DNA from: Pseudoalteromonas rubra
GTDB lineage: Bacteria > Pseudomonadota > Gammaproteobacteria > Enterobacterales > Alteromonadaceae
DNA: 64,000 nucleotides
Direction: 5' to 3'
Assembly (NCBI RefSeq): GCF_005886805.2
Contig: NZ_CP045429.1
Coordinates: forward strand, 4,434,501 to 4,498,500
The position numbers were made by a program, and so were the translations under genes. Shown here in pieces: positions 26,746 to 36,582 of this stretch. Position 1 is the stretch's first letter; each line of letters opens with the position of its first letter. The notes under the pieces were generated by a model. That model was not told the origin of the DNA, ran no database searches, and worked only from the letters and a program-made list of their open reading frames with translations.

Positions 26746-28099
26746 TGCGCAACCCGTATTTGTCCAGTCGGCGATATAAAGAGGACTTAGTCAGCCCAAG
26801 TGCTCGGGCTGCTTCACTGACTTGGCCCTGATGCAGTGCCAGGGTCTGTTCTATCAGGGTTTTCTCGACCTCCGCCAGCGTCCGGCCCGACGGATGTGCC
26901 CCCTCTTTATACGACAGCTCGGGTTCAGGGCTGGACAGACGCAGCTGACAGTCCACAACACCGATCTGTGTCCCTTCACTGAGCAATAAAGCTCGTTCCA
27001 TCACATGGCTAAGTTCACGAATGTTACCGGGCCAGCGGTAGGCCAGCAATGCAGCCTGTGCCTCACTATCCAGTGCCTTAGTGTCGAGATTGTAACGTGC
27101 CGCGTGGCGCGCAAGCAGATAATTGGCCAGTGGCACTATGTCATCCAACCGTGCACGCAATGGCGGAAGCTCAAAGGTAAAGGTATTGATGCGATACAAC
27201 AGATCGCTGCGAAACTGCCCTGCGGCCACCGCTTTTTCCAGATCACTATTGGTGGCGCAGATCAGACGAATGTCGGCACGCTCTGTGCGACTGCTACCGA
27301 CCCGCTCATATTCACCACTTTCCAGCACCCGAAGTAACTTGGCTTGTTGAGTCAGCGGAATGGTCGCAACCTCATCAAGGAACAAAGTCCCGCCACCAGC
27401 CAGTTCAAAACGCCCGCTGCGCTGCGATTTAGCATCAGTGAACGCCCCTTTGGTGTGCCCGAACATTTCACTCTCAAACAAACTCTCGGGAATGGCGCCC
27501 ATATTCATACTGATCAAAGGGCCATCTCGGCGTGCCGACTGACTGTGTAGCGCATCAACGAGGTAACTTTTGCCACATCCACTTTCACCACACAGTAAAA
27601 CGCTGGCGTCAGTGACTGCGATCCGCTCCAGCTTCCTGAATAAGGTTTTCATGGCCTCTGAGCGCCACGTATAAGCCGGTAACGTGACCTCAGTATCTGC
27701 CACCACACTTTGTTGTGTTTGTAGCGCGCTAAGCTTACTCTGCTTTCGGATCGCATCCAGCAATTGCAGGTTTTGCCAGGGTTTTTCGATAAAGTCTGCG
27801 GCGCCCAGGCGCATCGCCTCCACGGCCAGTGTCACACTCCCCCAGCCGGTCAAACAGATCACCGCCGGTGCACCATCTAACGACTTCAACCAGCTCAAAA
27901 ATGCCAGTCCCTCATTGCCGGATGTGGTGTCGCGGGTAAAATTCATATCGAGCAGGATCAGCTCTATTTGCTTACAACTCAAAAACTGCTTAGCCACGTC
28001 TGGATGCTCTGCTTCAAACACCTCAAAACCATGATCTTCAAGCAAAAATGCCGCGCTTAAGCGCACCTCCGGATTGTCATCCACAATGAGTACTGCCAT
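26735..28099 (-). CDS. Sigma-54-dependent response regulator (NtrC family)
   Basis: The 454-residue regulator starts at 28099 ([12 protein letters not shown]), with GGGA upstream. An upstream extension of 28 codons has no family resemblance. The receiver domain has Asp51 as phosphoacceptor (LILLDMNF) and the central AAA+ domain has Walker [11 protein letters not shown]. The sigma-54-contacting loop reads GAFTDA instead of the commoner GAFTGA. The C-terminal Fis-type HTH runs [24 protein letters not shown]. It should activate RpoN promoters. The only good one seen in the window is that of the ABC efflux operon at 13691-13705. Confidence 0.93.
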   Translation of the reverse strand: MAVLIVDDNPEVRLSAAFLLEDHGFEVFEAEHPDVAKQFLSCKQIELILLDMNFTRDTTSGNEGLAFLSWLKSLDGAPAVICLTGWGSVTLAVEAMRLGAADFIEKPWQNLQLLDAIRKQSKLSALQTQQSVVADTEVTLPAYTWRSEAMKTLFRKLERIAVTDASVLLCGESGCGKSYLVDALHSQSARRDGPLISMNMGAIPESLFESEMFGHTKGAFTDAKSQRSGRFELAGGGTLFLDEVATIPLTQQAKLLRVLESGEYERVGSSRTERADIRLICATNSDLEKAVAAGQFRSDLLYRINTFTFELPPLRARLDDIVPLANYLLARHAARYNLDTKALDSEAQAALLAYRWPGNIRELSHVMERALLLSEGTQIGVVDCQLRLSSPEPELSYKEGAHPSGRTLAEVEKTLIEQTLALHQGQVSEAARALGLTKSSLYRRLDKYGLRNES

Positions 28100-28158
28100 C
28101 GTATTCCCTGTCCGATTATTACTGCATTCAGAATACGGGAAATTGACCGAGACGAAAA

Positions 28159-28173
28159 GCGTCCGACAGACGC
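28159..28173. promoter_or_regulatory. Inverted repeat upstream of the sigma-54 regulator gene
   Basis: GCGTC-CGACA-GACGC is a perfect 5-bp inverted repeat about 60 bases before the regulator's start codon. Read on the reverse strand it contains CGGACGC followed by TTTT. The operator-like element before the ABC efflux operon has CGGACGC followed by GTT, so both may bind the same regulator. Confidence 0.4.
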
Positions 28174-28240
28174 TTGTGTCCATGCCGCAGGCACAACGCT
28201 ATGAGAAGTGACCTACTCACTGGCTAAGTAGCTTAGTAGT

Positions 28241-28262
28241 GCCCGTGTCGAGCACGGGATGA
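28241..28262. repeat. Short GC-rich hairpin of the dispersed-repeat type
   Basis: CCCGTG-TCGAG-CACGGG followed by ATGACG resembles a short intergenic palindrome seen scattered in many proteobacterial genomes (known from experience, not searched here). Only one copy is present in this window. Confidence 0.45.
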
Positions 28263-28476
28263 CGGGGTGTAAAACAGTGAACAGTGCAGCGCGCTAAAGT
28301 GGTACCCAGGCAAACATGGCTTGGTATAAAGCTACGAGTGGGCACACTTCCATATGGAAGGCACCCAGTTACCAAAGTGAATGATGCCAGGATCTTTAAA
28401 ACGGCTCATTTCACCTTGCGCAAAGGCCGCGCTAAAGCACGACTTTGCACGATAGCTGCAAAGCGTTGCTTCGGTC

Positions 28477-29331
28477 TTACTGAATCCAACTGATTTTGGT
28501 GGTTAGGGTGTGGGATTCACCCGGGGCCAGTGTCACTGCATCATCCATCACATTGGCCGCTTCCAGACACAGCATAGTGTGGTATTCATCGTCGCGGAAG
28601 TTACTCAGACGTTTGGACTTTTCTATCCAGGGGTTCCATAACACACAAGAACTTGAGTGTTCGCGGCCTACTTCAATTTTGCCATCTGGCGTTTCAATGA
28701 TTTGTACTTCGGATGCCTGGGTGTAAACCATGTCGGTTTCGCGGCCGAAGGTGACCACTTCGTTCTGAACAAATGGGCCTTCACCAAACTCAATATAGTT
28801 TGCCCCTTGCAACCCATCCACACGGGTTTGGGTTATTGCTGGCGTTGGAAAATAGGTGTGCAGCGCCTGTGTCAGGGTAAACGTTTCACTGCCAGTATTG
28901 GTGTTGCAGAGTTTAACTTCAAGCCGGTCACTAAGTACAAACTCGACAGTCAAACTGGACTCATAAGGCCAGAAAGTACGGTCAATAGAGACCATAGGCA
29001 AAGACAACACAATGCGAATTGCAGCATCGTCTTCTTCAACACGCTCTGCACGCCAAACCTGCTTACGCGCAAACCCATGCGCAGGCCAGTCTGGATTAGC
29101 ATGCACGCCAAACCAAGGCCAACAAATGGGAATGCCACCACGAATAGATTGGCCCTCCAGGTAGGTTTCATCCTGGGATACCCATAACAGGTTTTTCTGA
29201 CCTGTTGGAATGAACTCGGTGATCTGTGCACCTTGAAGATAAATTTTAGCCTGACACTGAGGTCCGTTAACGTCAAAATACTCCAGGCCGGACTCGGTAC
29301 GTGCCAATTTTACTGAGGCAGAAAGTTCCAT
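28477..29331 (-). CDS. D-hexose-6-phosphate mutarotase (YeaD-like aldose-1-epimerase family)
   Basis: The 284-residue cytoplasmic enzyme interconverts alpha and beta anomers of hexose 6-phosphates. The galactose-mutarotase-like fold is recognisable from GGIPICWPWFG near residue 65, the catalytic His85 in PAHGFARKQVW, a second conserved His in LTQALHTYF, and a late acidic residue in MLCLEAANV that probably acts as the base. Length is normal for the YeaD group. It appears to be a single-gene unit. Confidence 0.9.
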   Translation of the reverse strand: MELSASVKLARTESGLEYFDVNGPQCQAKIYLQGAQITEFIPTGQKNLLWVSQDETYLEGQSIRGGIPICWPWFGVHANPDWPAHGFARKQVWRAERVEEDDAAIRIVLSLPMVSIDRTFWPYESSLTVEFVLSDRLEVKLCNTNTGSETFTLTQALHTYFPTPAITQTRVDGLQGANYIEFGEGPFVQNEVVTFGRETDMVYTQASEVQIIETPDGKIEVGREHSSSCVLWNPWIEKSKRLSNFRDDEYHTMLCLEAANVMDDAVTLAPGESHTLTTKISWIQ

Positions 29332-29437
29332 ATAACACCTATTTTTAAACTAAACTGGCACTACCTTACCTAAATTGCCCGGGCGGTGTAAGAGGTACCC
29401 ATCGAATATGAGTGATCTTCATCACATCCCTCGCTTA

Positions 29438-31396
29438 TTACACCTTAAACTGGCCCACCAGGCGGGTCAGTTGTTCAGATAATCGCTGCATTTTATCGCC
29501 ATTTTCGCTGGTGTTATTGGCCACATCGCTGACACTGTCGGCCGCATTTTTTATTTCAATCACATTACGGTTAATGTCTTCTGCAACGTGCTGCTGCTCC
29601 TCAGCTGCGGTGGCGATTTGTGTATTTAGATCACTGATGGTTTGAATCGACTGGGTGATTTCGCTGAACTGGCTTTGCGCAGAGTCGGTCAGCTCTACCG
29701 TTTTATCTGTGCGGGTCAAACTGCTGCGCATATCCAGCGACACCCCTTCTGTCATTTTTCTCAACTTGTCGAGCTGTGAGGCAATTTCTTCGGTTGATTC
29801 TGAGGTGCGTTGAGACAAAGCCCGGACTTCGTCGGCAACCACCGCAAACCCCCGACCATGCTCGCCGGCCCGGGCAGCCTCAATGGCTGCATTCAATGCC
29901 AGTAGGTTAGTTTGTTCAGCAATCCCACGGATCACACTGAGAATTGACATGATATTTTCACTTTCACTATCCAGCTGATTAATATCTGACGTTGCCCGCT
30001 TAATCACATCTGACAGCGCAACCACACTGTCTACTGCCTCCGACATCACCGACTGACCCAGCTCTGAAGCCTGCTGAGTTTGGGTGGCCAGCTCTGCGGC
30101 ATTCGCACAACTGGATGCCACTTCGTTGGCCGTTGCCGCCATCTGATTAATGGCCGTTGCAGCCATTTCAAGGGCTTGTTGTTGCTGCGCAGTTGAACTG
30201 GTTAGTTCCTCCGACTCTGAGGCCGTAGCGCCGGCCGTTTGATTGAGCTGCTGAGCGCACGTATTAATATCTGTCACCAGCTGGGCAATCAAATTAAGAA
30301 AGCTGTTGAAGCTATCCGCCAATTTGCCGGTTTCATCTTTGCTGTCGACCTCCAAACGTTGCGTCAGATCGCCACCTCCCTGGGAGATGACGGTCAAGCC
30401 ATCACTAACTTCCACAATCGGGCCAGATAACACATTCGCGATATAGTTAGCCAGTACCACAAACAAAGCCACCAGCACCACACTCAGGATCACCAGAGTC
30501 CAGGTCATGGCATTGGCCGCTGCCATCACTTCACTTTGTTCCACAAATGCAATGAACTTCCAGCCCAGCTTCTTCGACGTGTAGATACTGGCGAAGTAAT
30601 CAGTATCATCAATCTGAATTTCATACAGCCCGGACTGATTACTGGCAAGGGTTTTATACAGACCGTTTTCGACCTGTTTAACATCTTTGAATCGATAATC
30701 GCTATGTTTGGCATCGACCAGAATTTTACCCGTGTCTTCCACTAGCATCAGATAGCCCGTTTCACCCAGTTTGACCTCCCGAATGATCTTAGTCAGGCCC
30801 TGCAATGAGACATCCATGCCCGTGACACCAATCTCCCGACCATTGGATCTGACGGAGCGCACGGTTGAAACAATCGCCATATCATCCGGTGCCCAATAAT
30901 AAGCATCGGTCATTGCAGTTTGGCCATTGGCCGCTTGCCCGCTGCGATACCAGGGTCTGGGACGAGGATCATAGTTTGCACTCACTTCACCCTGAGGCCA
31001 TTGAATATAACCACCTTCAGTGTTACCAAAGTAGATATAAGCAATCCCCGGATGGGTATCTCCAAAGCGCTCAAACAAATCATAAACGGCCTGCTCTGTC
31101 TCGCTGCCAGCACGGGAGTTAAGCGCAGTCGCGGTACTATTACCGGTATAAACCTGCACGTCGCTTTGTGCCCGGGTGAGCTTGGGATTGGTAGCCAGGA
31201 ACTCGACATTCTTCGCAATTTCATCGAAGAACATACCTATTCCATTATCGACCTGAAGGGCTTCCCGACCACTCATCTCCACGAACTTATCGAGCGCCAG
31301 TTGCCGTGTCTGGGACACAATCAGCACAGCGATAATTAAAATAGGCGAGACGATGGCAACGATAAAAGCCAGTCTGAGCTTTTGCGAAATAGTCAT
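29438..31396 (-). CDS. Methyl-accepting chemotaxis protein with periplasmic Cache domain
   Basis: The 652-residue chemoreceptor has TM1 at about 11-30, a double-Cache ligand domain (about 40-280) and TM2 at about 300-322. The Cache domain contains [21 protein letters not shown] and GVTGMDVSL, typical of dCache_1 receptors. A HAMP linker follows, then the signalling domain with the invariant hairpin tip around [20 protein letters not shown]. It should feed a CheA/CheW array. The ligand is not predictable, although many dCache_1 receptors bind amino acids. No other chemotaxis gene is linked. Confidence 0.95.
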   Translation of the reverse strand: MTISQKLRLAFIVAIVSPILIIAVLIVSQTRQLALDKFVEMSGREALQVDNGIGMFFDEIAKNVEFLATNPKLTRAQSDVQVYTGNSTATALNSRAGSETEQAVYDLFERFGDTHPGIAYIYFGNTEGGYIQWPQGEVSANYDPRPRPWYRSGQAANGQTAMTDAYYWAPDDMAIVSTVRSVRSNGREIGVTGMDVSLQGLTKIIREVKLGETGYLMLVEDTGKILVDAKHSDYRFKDVKQVENGLYKTLASNQSGLYEIQIDDTDYFASIYTSKKLGWKFIAFVEQSEVMAAANAMTWTLVILSVVLVALFVVLANYIANVLSGPIVEVSDGLTVISQGGGDLTQRLEVDSKDETGKLADSFNSFLNLIAQLVTDINTCAQQLNQTAGATASESEELTSSTAQQQQALEMAATAINQMAATANEVASSCANAAELATQTQQASELGQSVMSEAVDSVVALSDVIKRATSDINQLDSESENIMSILSVIRGIAEQTNLLALNAAIEAARAGEHGRGFAVVADEVRALSQRTSESTEEIASQLDKLRKMTEGVSLDMRSSLTRTDKTVELTDSAQSQFSEITQSIQTISDLNTQIATAAEEQQHVAEDINRNVIEIKNAADSVSDVANNTSENGDKMQRLSEQLTRLVGQFKV

Positions 31397-31499
31397 AGAG
31401 TGGATTCCTCACGGGATGGGTTGGCTGTGCCAACACACTAAAACGCACATACCATAGCGTTGCTGATCAAATTAACGTTACTGCTCAAAAATATAGTTT

Positions 31500-31515
31500 A
31501 TAGTTGCGCAACTAT
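31500..31515. promoter_or_regulatory. Perfect 16-base palindrome between chemoreceptor and porin genes
   Basis: ATAGTTGCGCAACTAT is its own reverse complement. It lies in the divergent region, 104 bases before the chemoreceptor start and 120 bases before the porin start. It could be an operator for a dimeric regulator of either gene. Confidence 0.45.
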
Positions 31516-31635
31516 CCAAAGGATCAGGGAAAATTCCTGGTGTTCATAGCGGATTTCTTGGAACATAAGAGTGAATGGTCTAGGCTATTGAGAGATAAAT
31601 TATTCTCACTAACTCAACCATACGGGTATTCTCCC

Positions 31636-32907
31636 ATGCTAAAACGCTCTCGACTCATGACGGCTCTTTGCGGCGCTATGATGTTGTCTTCTGGTCCCGC
31701 CATTGCCAGCGAAGATGAACTGGCACAGTTAAAGAAGCAACTTGAACTGCTGCAGCAAAAAGTGCATAAAATGGAACGCGAACAGGCACGCGAAAAAGCA
31801 CAGGCCAAAGCCGATAAAAAAGCGCGCCAGGCCGACCCTGCCAAGCCCAGTATCAAAGTGGGCGGTGCTGTGCGGACTAACCTCAGCCACACGTCGTATG
31901 ACGACGATAACAAAAACCGCGGCGGCGATTTTGACTTCGATATTTTTCGGCTTAACTTTTCCGGCAATGTGGGCGGTTTTGGCCTCAATGCCGAGATCCG
32001 CTTTTTCGACTACATGACCGCCGTTAAGTATGCCTATTTACATTATGACTTTGCCAAAGACTGGCAGGCACAGCTGGGTATGACCAAAGTGCCTTTTGGT
32101 AACTGGCCTTACAACTCACATAATTACTTTTTTAACACCACTTACTACGTGGGGTTAGAAGACGATCACGATATGGGCGTGTTGTTTAAACGCAAAATTG
32201 CCGACAACTGGCAGCTGGATCTGGGTTTTTTCAAAAATGATGAGCTGGGCGGTGTCGATGGTTATGTAGAAGACCGCAGCGATCGCTACTCATACGACAT
32301 AGTTGGCTTTCGCAAAACCGGCGATGGCATCTATGATGATCCAACCCAGCCGCTGGGCGAATACAACACCTTTGCCGGCCGCTATGCCTATCATTTCAAG
32401 CATAAAGGCGGTACCACCGAGCTGGGCGTCTCTGGTTTAAGTGGTGGCCTGCACGACGGGACCGAAAGAGCCGGTGATTACATGGCCTGGGCTATCCACT
32501 TCAACGGCAACTATGGCCCCTGGAACCTGCAATTGCAGCACGGTGAGTACGAATACAATGTCGATACACCTGCCACACGTATGGCCGTCGGCGCCTATGC
32601 ATTTTTTGATTCTATTGCTGCCGAGGCAACGATGAGCAATGCCAATATCGCATACAGCTTACCGGTACAATTTGGCCCAATCACGGGGCTGCAATTCTAC
32701 AATGACTACGGCATTATCTACGATAAATCGGACGACAGCGAAGACACCTGGATGAACGTCACCGGTGTTTCTCTCTCTGCGGGTGCGTTCTTTAGCTACA
32801 TAGATTATGTGCTTGCCAAAAACCAACCCTTCGTGGGTGGTTCCATTGCGGGTAACAGCGATGAAACTGAGCGCCGCTTTAACATAAACATAGGCTACTA
32901 CTTCTAA
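31636..32907 (+). CDS. OprP/OprO-type outer-membrane porin
   Basis: The 423-residue product starts at MLKRSRLMTALCGAMMLSSG, a signal peptide ending PAIA. The open frame extends 44 codons upstream, but that part is not signal-like and the chosen ATG has only a weak GGG ribosome site. After the signal a coiled coil (about 25-65, rich in Leu, Gln and Lys) is followed by alternating aromatic strands of a 16-stranded barrel, with GGDFDFDIFRLNFSG and the family-like GMTKVPFGNWPYNS. It ends in a Tyr-Tyr-Phe outer-membrane signature. This group includes phosphate and pyrophosphate porins, but substrate is uncertain. The palindrome at 31500-31515 may control it. Confidence 0.85.
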   Translation: MLKRSRLMTALCGAMMLSSGPAIASEDELAQLKKQLELLQQKVHKMEREQAREKAQAKADKKARQADPAKPSIKVGGAVRTNLSHTSYDDDNKNRGGDFDFDIFRLNFSGNVGGFGLNAEIRFFDYMTAVKYAYLHYDFAKDWQAQLGMTKVPFGNWPYNSHNYFFNTTYYVGLEDDHDMGVLFKRKIADNWQLDLGFFKNDELGGVDGYVEDRSDRYSYDIVGFRKTGDGIYDDPTQPLGEYNTFAGRYAYHFKHKGGTTELGVSGLSGGLHDGTERAGDYMAWAIHFNGNYGPWNLQLQHGEYEYNVDTPATRMAVGAYAFFDSIAAEATMSNANIAYSLPVQFGPITGLQFYNDYGIIYDKSDDSEDTWMNVTGVSLSAGAFFSYIDYVLAKNQPFVGGSIAGNSDETERRFNINIGYYF

Positions 32908-32915
32908 GTGCCACC

Positions 32916-32939
32916 AGCAGCGGCGTTTCGGCCGCTGCT
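32916..32939 (+). terminator. Hairpin terminator after the porin gene
   Basis: AGCAGCGGC and GCCGCTGCT form a 9-bp stem with a 6-base loop, 8 bases after the porin stop. The T-run is weak, so termination strength is uncertain. Confidence 0.65.
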
Positions 32940-33111
32940 TAACGCTTCATAGTGCATAGATATCACACACCAACTCATCACCAACTTGGGTAAATATTAC
33001 ACACAGCGCGAAAATATTACAGCGACTATTCGTCTGTTTGTTTTTAGCTATAATGAACAGAGTAAGTCACACCGATGATCAACACACGGGATAATACCGG
33101 GAAGGACTGCG

Positions 33112-33507
33112 ATGAAAAAACACGCACAAAAACTATTTAACCGTTGCTTCTGGTTACACCTTGCCGGGATCTTATGTGTGGCGCTGGGTTTTATTGGCAT
33201 GGCGCTGCCCGTGATGCCAACCACGATTTTTTTTATTCTGGCACTGGCTTGCTTTACCCGCTCTAACCCCAAATTAGCCAACTGGCTGCTGGCTCATCCC
33301 AAATTTGGTCCCACCCTGGCTGCCTGGCAATCCCATCAAGTTGTGCCAGTCAAAGGCAAATGGGGCGCGGGTTTAGGGATGCTATTTGGCTTTGTGATCT
33401 TATGCATGACCACCGCGCCCTGGTTTGTACTGGTCGGCGTCGCGTTAACCGAGCTGATGGTCATGGCCTATCTGCTCAGCAAACCATCCGAGTTGCCCGC
33501 CAGCTAA
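33112..33507 (+). CDS. ybaN: YbaN-family (DUF454) inner-membrane protein
   Basis: The 131-residue protein has the DUF454 signature: a first helix LHLAGILCVALGFIGMALPVMPTTIFFILA containing the GMALPVMPTTPF-like core, then CFTRSNPKLANWLLAHPKFGP. Two further helices follow at about 85-120. The function of the family is unknown. GGGAAGGAC gives a good ribosome binding site. It is a single gene, convergent with the signal peptidase gene. Confidence 0.9.
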   Translation: MKKHAQKLFNRCFWLHLAGILCVALGFIGMALPVMPTTIFFILALACFTRSNPKLANWLLAHPKFGPTLAAWQSHQVVPVKGKWGAGLGMLFGFVILCMTTAPWFVLVGVALTELMVMAYLLSKPSELPAS

Positions 33508-33538
33508 CATTTACCACTTTGACGGTGTATGTTTGGCT

Positions 33539-34042
33539 TCAGGTTTTCTGCGCAGCAACGTTTTGATTGTGGGTCGTACAGAGTATCAACATCACGGCAC
33601 CGCACATAATTGCTACGTCAGCAATATTAAACACCCCCGTTCGCAATTCACCGATCCCCAGATTGAGAAAGTCGATCACCGCACCATTGTTAAGCACCCG
33701 ATCAATCAGGTTACTCACACCGCCAGACAACACCAAAGACAAGCCAGTGATCTGGTTACGATTCAAGTCCTCACTTTTCAATGTGTATAGTAAAATCGCC
33801 ACCAACAGCAAACCAATCACACCAATAAACAACACACTGCGCAATGGCGCTGGTAATTCACTGCCTAAACTCAAAAACACACCGCTATTTTCCCGGTAGC
33901 CAAGGCGCACCAGGTCATGCCAGTAGCTGGCCATCTGCCAGCCATTTAAGTAGTCACTTGCAAACCACTTACTGAGCTGATCCAGGCACATACCTGCACC
34001 CGCTATCACAGATATCCAGTATACACGTTGTTTAATTGTCAT
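33539..34042 (-). CDS. lspA: Signal peptidase II (lipoprotein signal peptidase), stand-alone copy
   Basis: The 167-residue integral membrane aspartic peptidase removes signal peptides from prolipoproteins. Four membrane helices are evident, and the catalytic aspartates are Asp114 (NLIDRV) and Asp142 (FNIADVAI), close to the E. coli pair. ENSGVFLSLG matches the conserved N-terminal motif. The usual housekeeping gene lies between ileS and fkpB. This copy stands alone and is probably a second paralog, useful in a genome rich in lipoproteins. Confidence 0.9.
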   Translation of the reverse strand: MTIKQRVYWISVIAGAGMCLDQLSKWFASDYLNGWQMASYWHDLVRLGYRENSGVFLSLGSELPAPLRSVLFIGVIGLLLVAILLYTLKSEDLNRNQITGLSLVLSGGVSNLIDRVLNNGAVIDFLNLGIGELRTGVFNIADVAIMCGAVMLILCTTHNQNVAAQKT

Positions 34043-34240
34043 ACGTTGTTGTCTTTATTCGTTGGCAGTATGCCACTATAAAACGCGCATTGTGACACCG
34101 GCATGACAGGTTGGATGAAATATACATTGTTTAGCAGATACCATACAGAAGATTACAATTGCCCCATGACATTCGCTCCATGCTGCCAATTGAGGCGATT
34201 TCAACTACACTCAGAACAGTGAGAAAATAAGGGGGCTGGT

Positions 34241-35002
34241 GTGCGCAATTTCGTGCTAATGGCGTTTGTCTGGTGCCTGACATGTGCCTCTCCATTGCTA
34301 GCAAAACCCATTCTGCTGGGCAGTCATAGCGTATGGCCACCTTATGTACAGGACGATGATCGTGGTCTTAGCTATGATATCGTTGCCGCAGCCTTTGCTC
34401 GCAGTGGCGAAACCTTTGCGCTTGAAGTCGCGCCATTTAGCCGGGCAATGCGCCTGGCACAGAGCGGGAAAGTCGATGTGATCCCGGCACTTTGGTATAC
34501 TCAGGCACGTGCACAGCAATTTTTCTTTAGCACCGCGTATTTGCACAATGAACTCATTTTTATCTCACTCGCCGCTCACGCCCTGCCTTTTTCTGGATTA
34601 AGATCTCTCAATGGCAAACGCGTGTGTATGATCCGTGGCTTTGCTTATCAAAACTTGGTTCGTGGGTATCCCGCTATCGGCGTGATCAGCCAGCTACATT
34701 TAAGCGAATGTCTGCAACAGCTGGCCCGGGGCCGGGTCGATGGTGTAATTGCTGATCGGTTTGCCGCGGCCTATGTAATCACCCACCATTTTCAGCAAGA
34801 GATATTCACCGTACACACTCAGGTCATCGCATCATGGCCACTTCATATTGGAATCCTCAAAACACATCCCCGATCCCGTAAGCTTATCGGCCTGTTCAAT
34901 CAGGGCCTCAGCGACATCATCCAGGATGGCACCTATCAGCATCTGCTCTCGCAATATCCACAGATCGGCCAAGAGCAAGGTATTAATCCTATCTCACATT
35001 AA
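34241..35002 (+). CDS. Periplasmic solute-binding-like protein (family 3)
   Basis: The gene begins with GTG preceded by GGGGG. The 253-residue product has a Sec signal (MRNFVLMAFVWCLTCASPLLA) and a type-II periplasmic binding fold. The first lobe contains SVWPPYVQDDDRGLSYDIV and MRLAQSGKVDVIPALW, and the second lobe contains GKRVCMIRGFAYQNLV and ARGRVDGVIADR. No ABC permease is linked, so it may serve as a sensor ligand protein or orphan binding protein. The ligand could be an amino acid or similar small molecule. Confidence 0.8.
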   Translation: MRNFVLMAFVWCLTCASPLLAKPILLGSHSVWPPYVQDDDRGLSYDIVAAAFARSGETFALEVAPFSRAMRLAQSGKVDVIPALWYTQARAQQFFFSTAYLHNELIFISLAAHALPFSGLRSLNGKRVCMIRGFAYQNLVRGYPAIGVISQLHLSECLQQLARGRVDGVIADRFAAAYVITHHFQQEIFTVHTQVIASWPLHIGILKTHPRSRKLIGLFNQGLSDIIQDGTYQHLLSQYPQIGQEQGINPISH

Positions 35003-35268
35003 TCACAAACATGTCTTGTACCCGTAACTTAGAGTGAATTATTGAAAGCACTGTCTATAATTTAATCACACTCTCTTGGTCCGTTGACTTAAAACTGATA
35101 GAGATTAACCTGTTAGGTCGTTATCAGTGACACCCTGGCGTGTTAGCGGTGTACGTATCAGTTCGCCGTTTTAAACGCTCCGGCATGGCATGCCCGGGTA
35201 TGAAATAATGCTTACAAACAAAGTTGACTGGCAGTACCAGAGAATAATCGAACCTTGGGTGATCTGTT

Positions 35269-36582
35269 ATGCAGCTATTACTTCATCGCGCGTTTATTCC
35301 GGTCGTTTTGCTGGTTGGACTGCACACTAGTGCAGCGCTGGCCGCACCGACACCGCTCACACAACTCCAATCAACACTCGAGCAGGGACAATTTGAACAG
35401 GCTTATGCATTAGCGCAAGCACAATTCGAGACTGCCGCTGGCGATCCTGCCTTTGATTTTATGTACGCCAGAGCCGCACTCGAAACGGGTCATTATAATG
35501 AGGCTGTGTTTGCCCTTGAGCGGGTGCTCGCCGCCAAACCTAATCATCAACCCAGCTTGTACCTGCTAGGCCTGACCTACAACAAGCAAAAGAATTACCC
35601 GCAAGCTGCCAGTACACTCAGCTCGCTACTGAATACGCCACTCAGTGATGAGTTTAGACAACAGGTAACGCGTGCGCTGGATGCCATTGAAGACAACCTT
35701 GCCAGCCTGAAACAGGAATTGAAGCACCGGATTTCATTGGCGCTGGGCCACGACAGCAACGTCAACAGTGGTACCACAGATGACCGCATAGTGATTGGCG
35801 GCCTGCCCATTTTGCTCGATGAAACTAGCCGCGAAGCGTCGGATTCCTTCACCCGTGCCAGTTATCGTTTTGATGGCCGTTGGCAACAAACTCAACATCA
35901 GGCATGGCGAGCCAATCTTCAGGTATCAGATCAACGGCACCAGGACAGCGATGAATTCGACCGAACTCAGCTCAGCGCTAACCTCAGCTACATTCAGGAT
36001 ATTGCGGCCTTTCAGCTGCATCTTGGTACCCAGCTGGGTGTTATGTCACTGGACTCTGCGACCTATCAGCAAGATGCAGGCGTGTTTGGTGCGCTGAGAT
36101 ACGCCATCAATGAACACTGGGCAGCGACCGTCAATATAAGCGCGTTTAATTTGAACAATGTCCGAGACAGTGCTCTTGACAGTCGCTTATATACTTCTGG
36201 CTTGGCCCTCAGCCGGGCAACCCGAAACTGGCTATTACGCCTGAGTGCGGGATATACCTGGCAACCAGCGCGAAACCCTGAAGGCGAGCATTATGCCCGT
36301 GACTACAGCCATTTTAGTGCCTCGATGGTGTATCGGTTCAATGATGCACATCGCCTAAATGCCAAAGTGCAATACCGGGATATTGAACACAGAGCAGCGC
36401 ACCCTTTCTTTTTACAAGTGCGAGACGAAACACTGCATATTGCACACCTGGTCTGGCAATACCAGATAACACCAGCCTGGAGTCTGGAAACTAAGCTGGC
36501 TTACTACGACAAAGACAGCTCACTGCAACTGTACAGTTATGATCGTACTGAATGGTCCTTAGGAGTACATTATGATTTCTAA
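35269..36582 (+). CDS. TPR and outer-membrane beta-barrel protein (SLAM/DUF560-like)
   Basis: The 437-residue exported protein has a signal peptide ending SAALA and two to three TPR units (about 30-140: FEQAYALAQAQFE, YARAALETGHYNEAVFALE, LGLTYNKQKNYPQAASTL). The C-terminal 290 residues have alternating aromatic strands starting ISLALGHDSNVNSG and ending WSLGVHYDF, a barrel-closing Phe. The architecture resembles surface lipoprotein assembly modulators, which move lipoproteins to the cell surface. The linked giant lipoprotein gene makes that an attractive but unproven role. The last 11 bases overlap the FecR-protein gene. Confidence 0.75.
   Translation: MQLLLHRAFIPVVLLVGLHTSAALAAPTPLTQLQSTLEQGQFEQAYALAQAQFETAAGDPAFDFMYARAALETGHYNEAVFALERVLAAKPNHQPSLYLLGLTYNKQKNYPQAASTLSSLLNTPLSDEFRQQVTRALDAIEDNLASLKQELKHRISLALGHDSNVNSGTTDDRIVIGGLPILLDETSREASDSFTRASYRFDGRWQQTQHQAWRANLQVSDQRHQDSDEFDRTQLSANLSYIQDIAAFQLHLGTQLGVMSLDSATYQQDAGVFGALRYAINEHWAATVNISAFNLNNVRDSALDSRLYTSGLALSRATRNWLLRLSAGYTWQPARNPEGEHYARDYSHFSASMVYRFNDAHRLNAKVQYRDIEHRAAHPFFLQVRDETLHIAHLVWQYQITPAWSLETKLAYYDKDSSLQLYSYDRTEWSLGVHYDF

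Larger units (their letters stand above)
28100..28476. other. Intergenic region with hairpins upstream of the two-component operon
   Basis: This 377-base gap holds the promoter of the regulator-kinase operon and the 3' end region of the epimerase gene. It contains an inverted repeat at 28159-28173 and a GC-rich hairpin at 28241-28262. It also has TTCCATATGGAA, a 12-base palindrome, near 28350, and CTTTGCA/TGCAAAG at 28443-28463, just past the epimerase stop. No gene is supported. Confidence 0.5.

Noticed and set aside
28284..28493. 69-codon rightward frame in the region before the two-component operon
   Set aside because: Overlaps the 3' end of the epimerase gene and is made of repeat-like sequence; no ribosome site.
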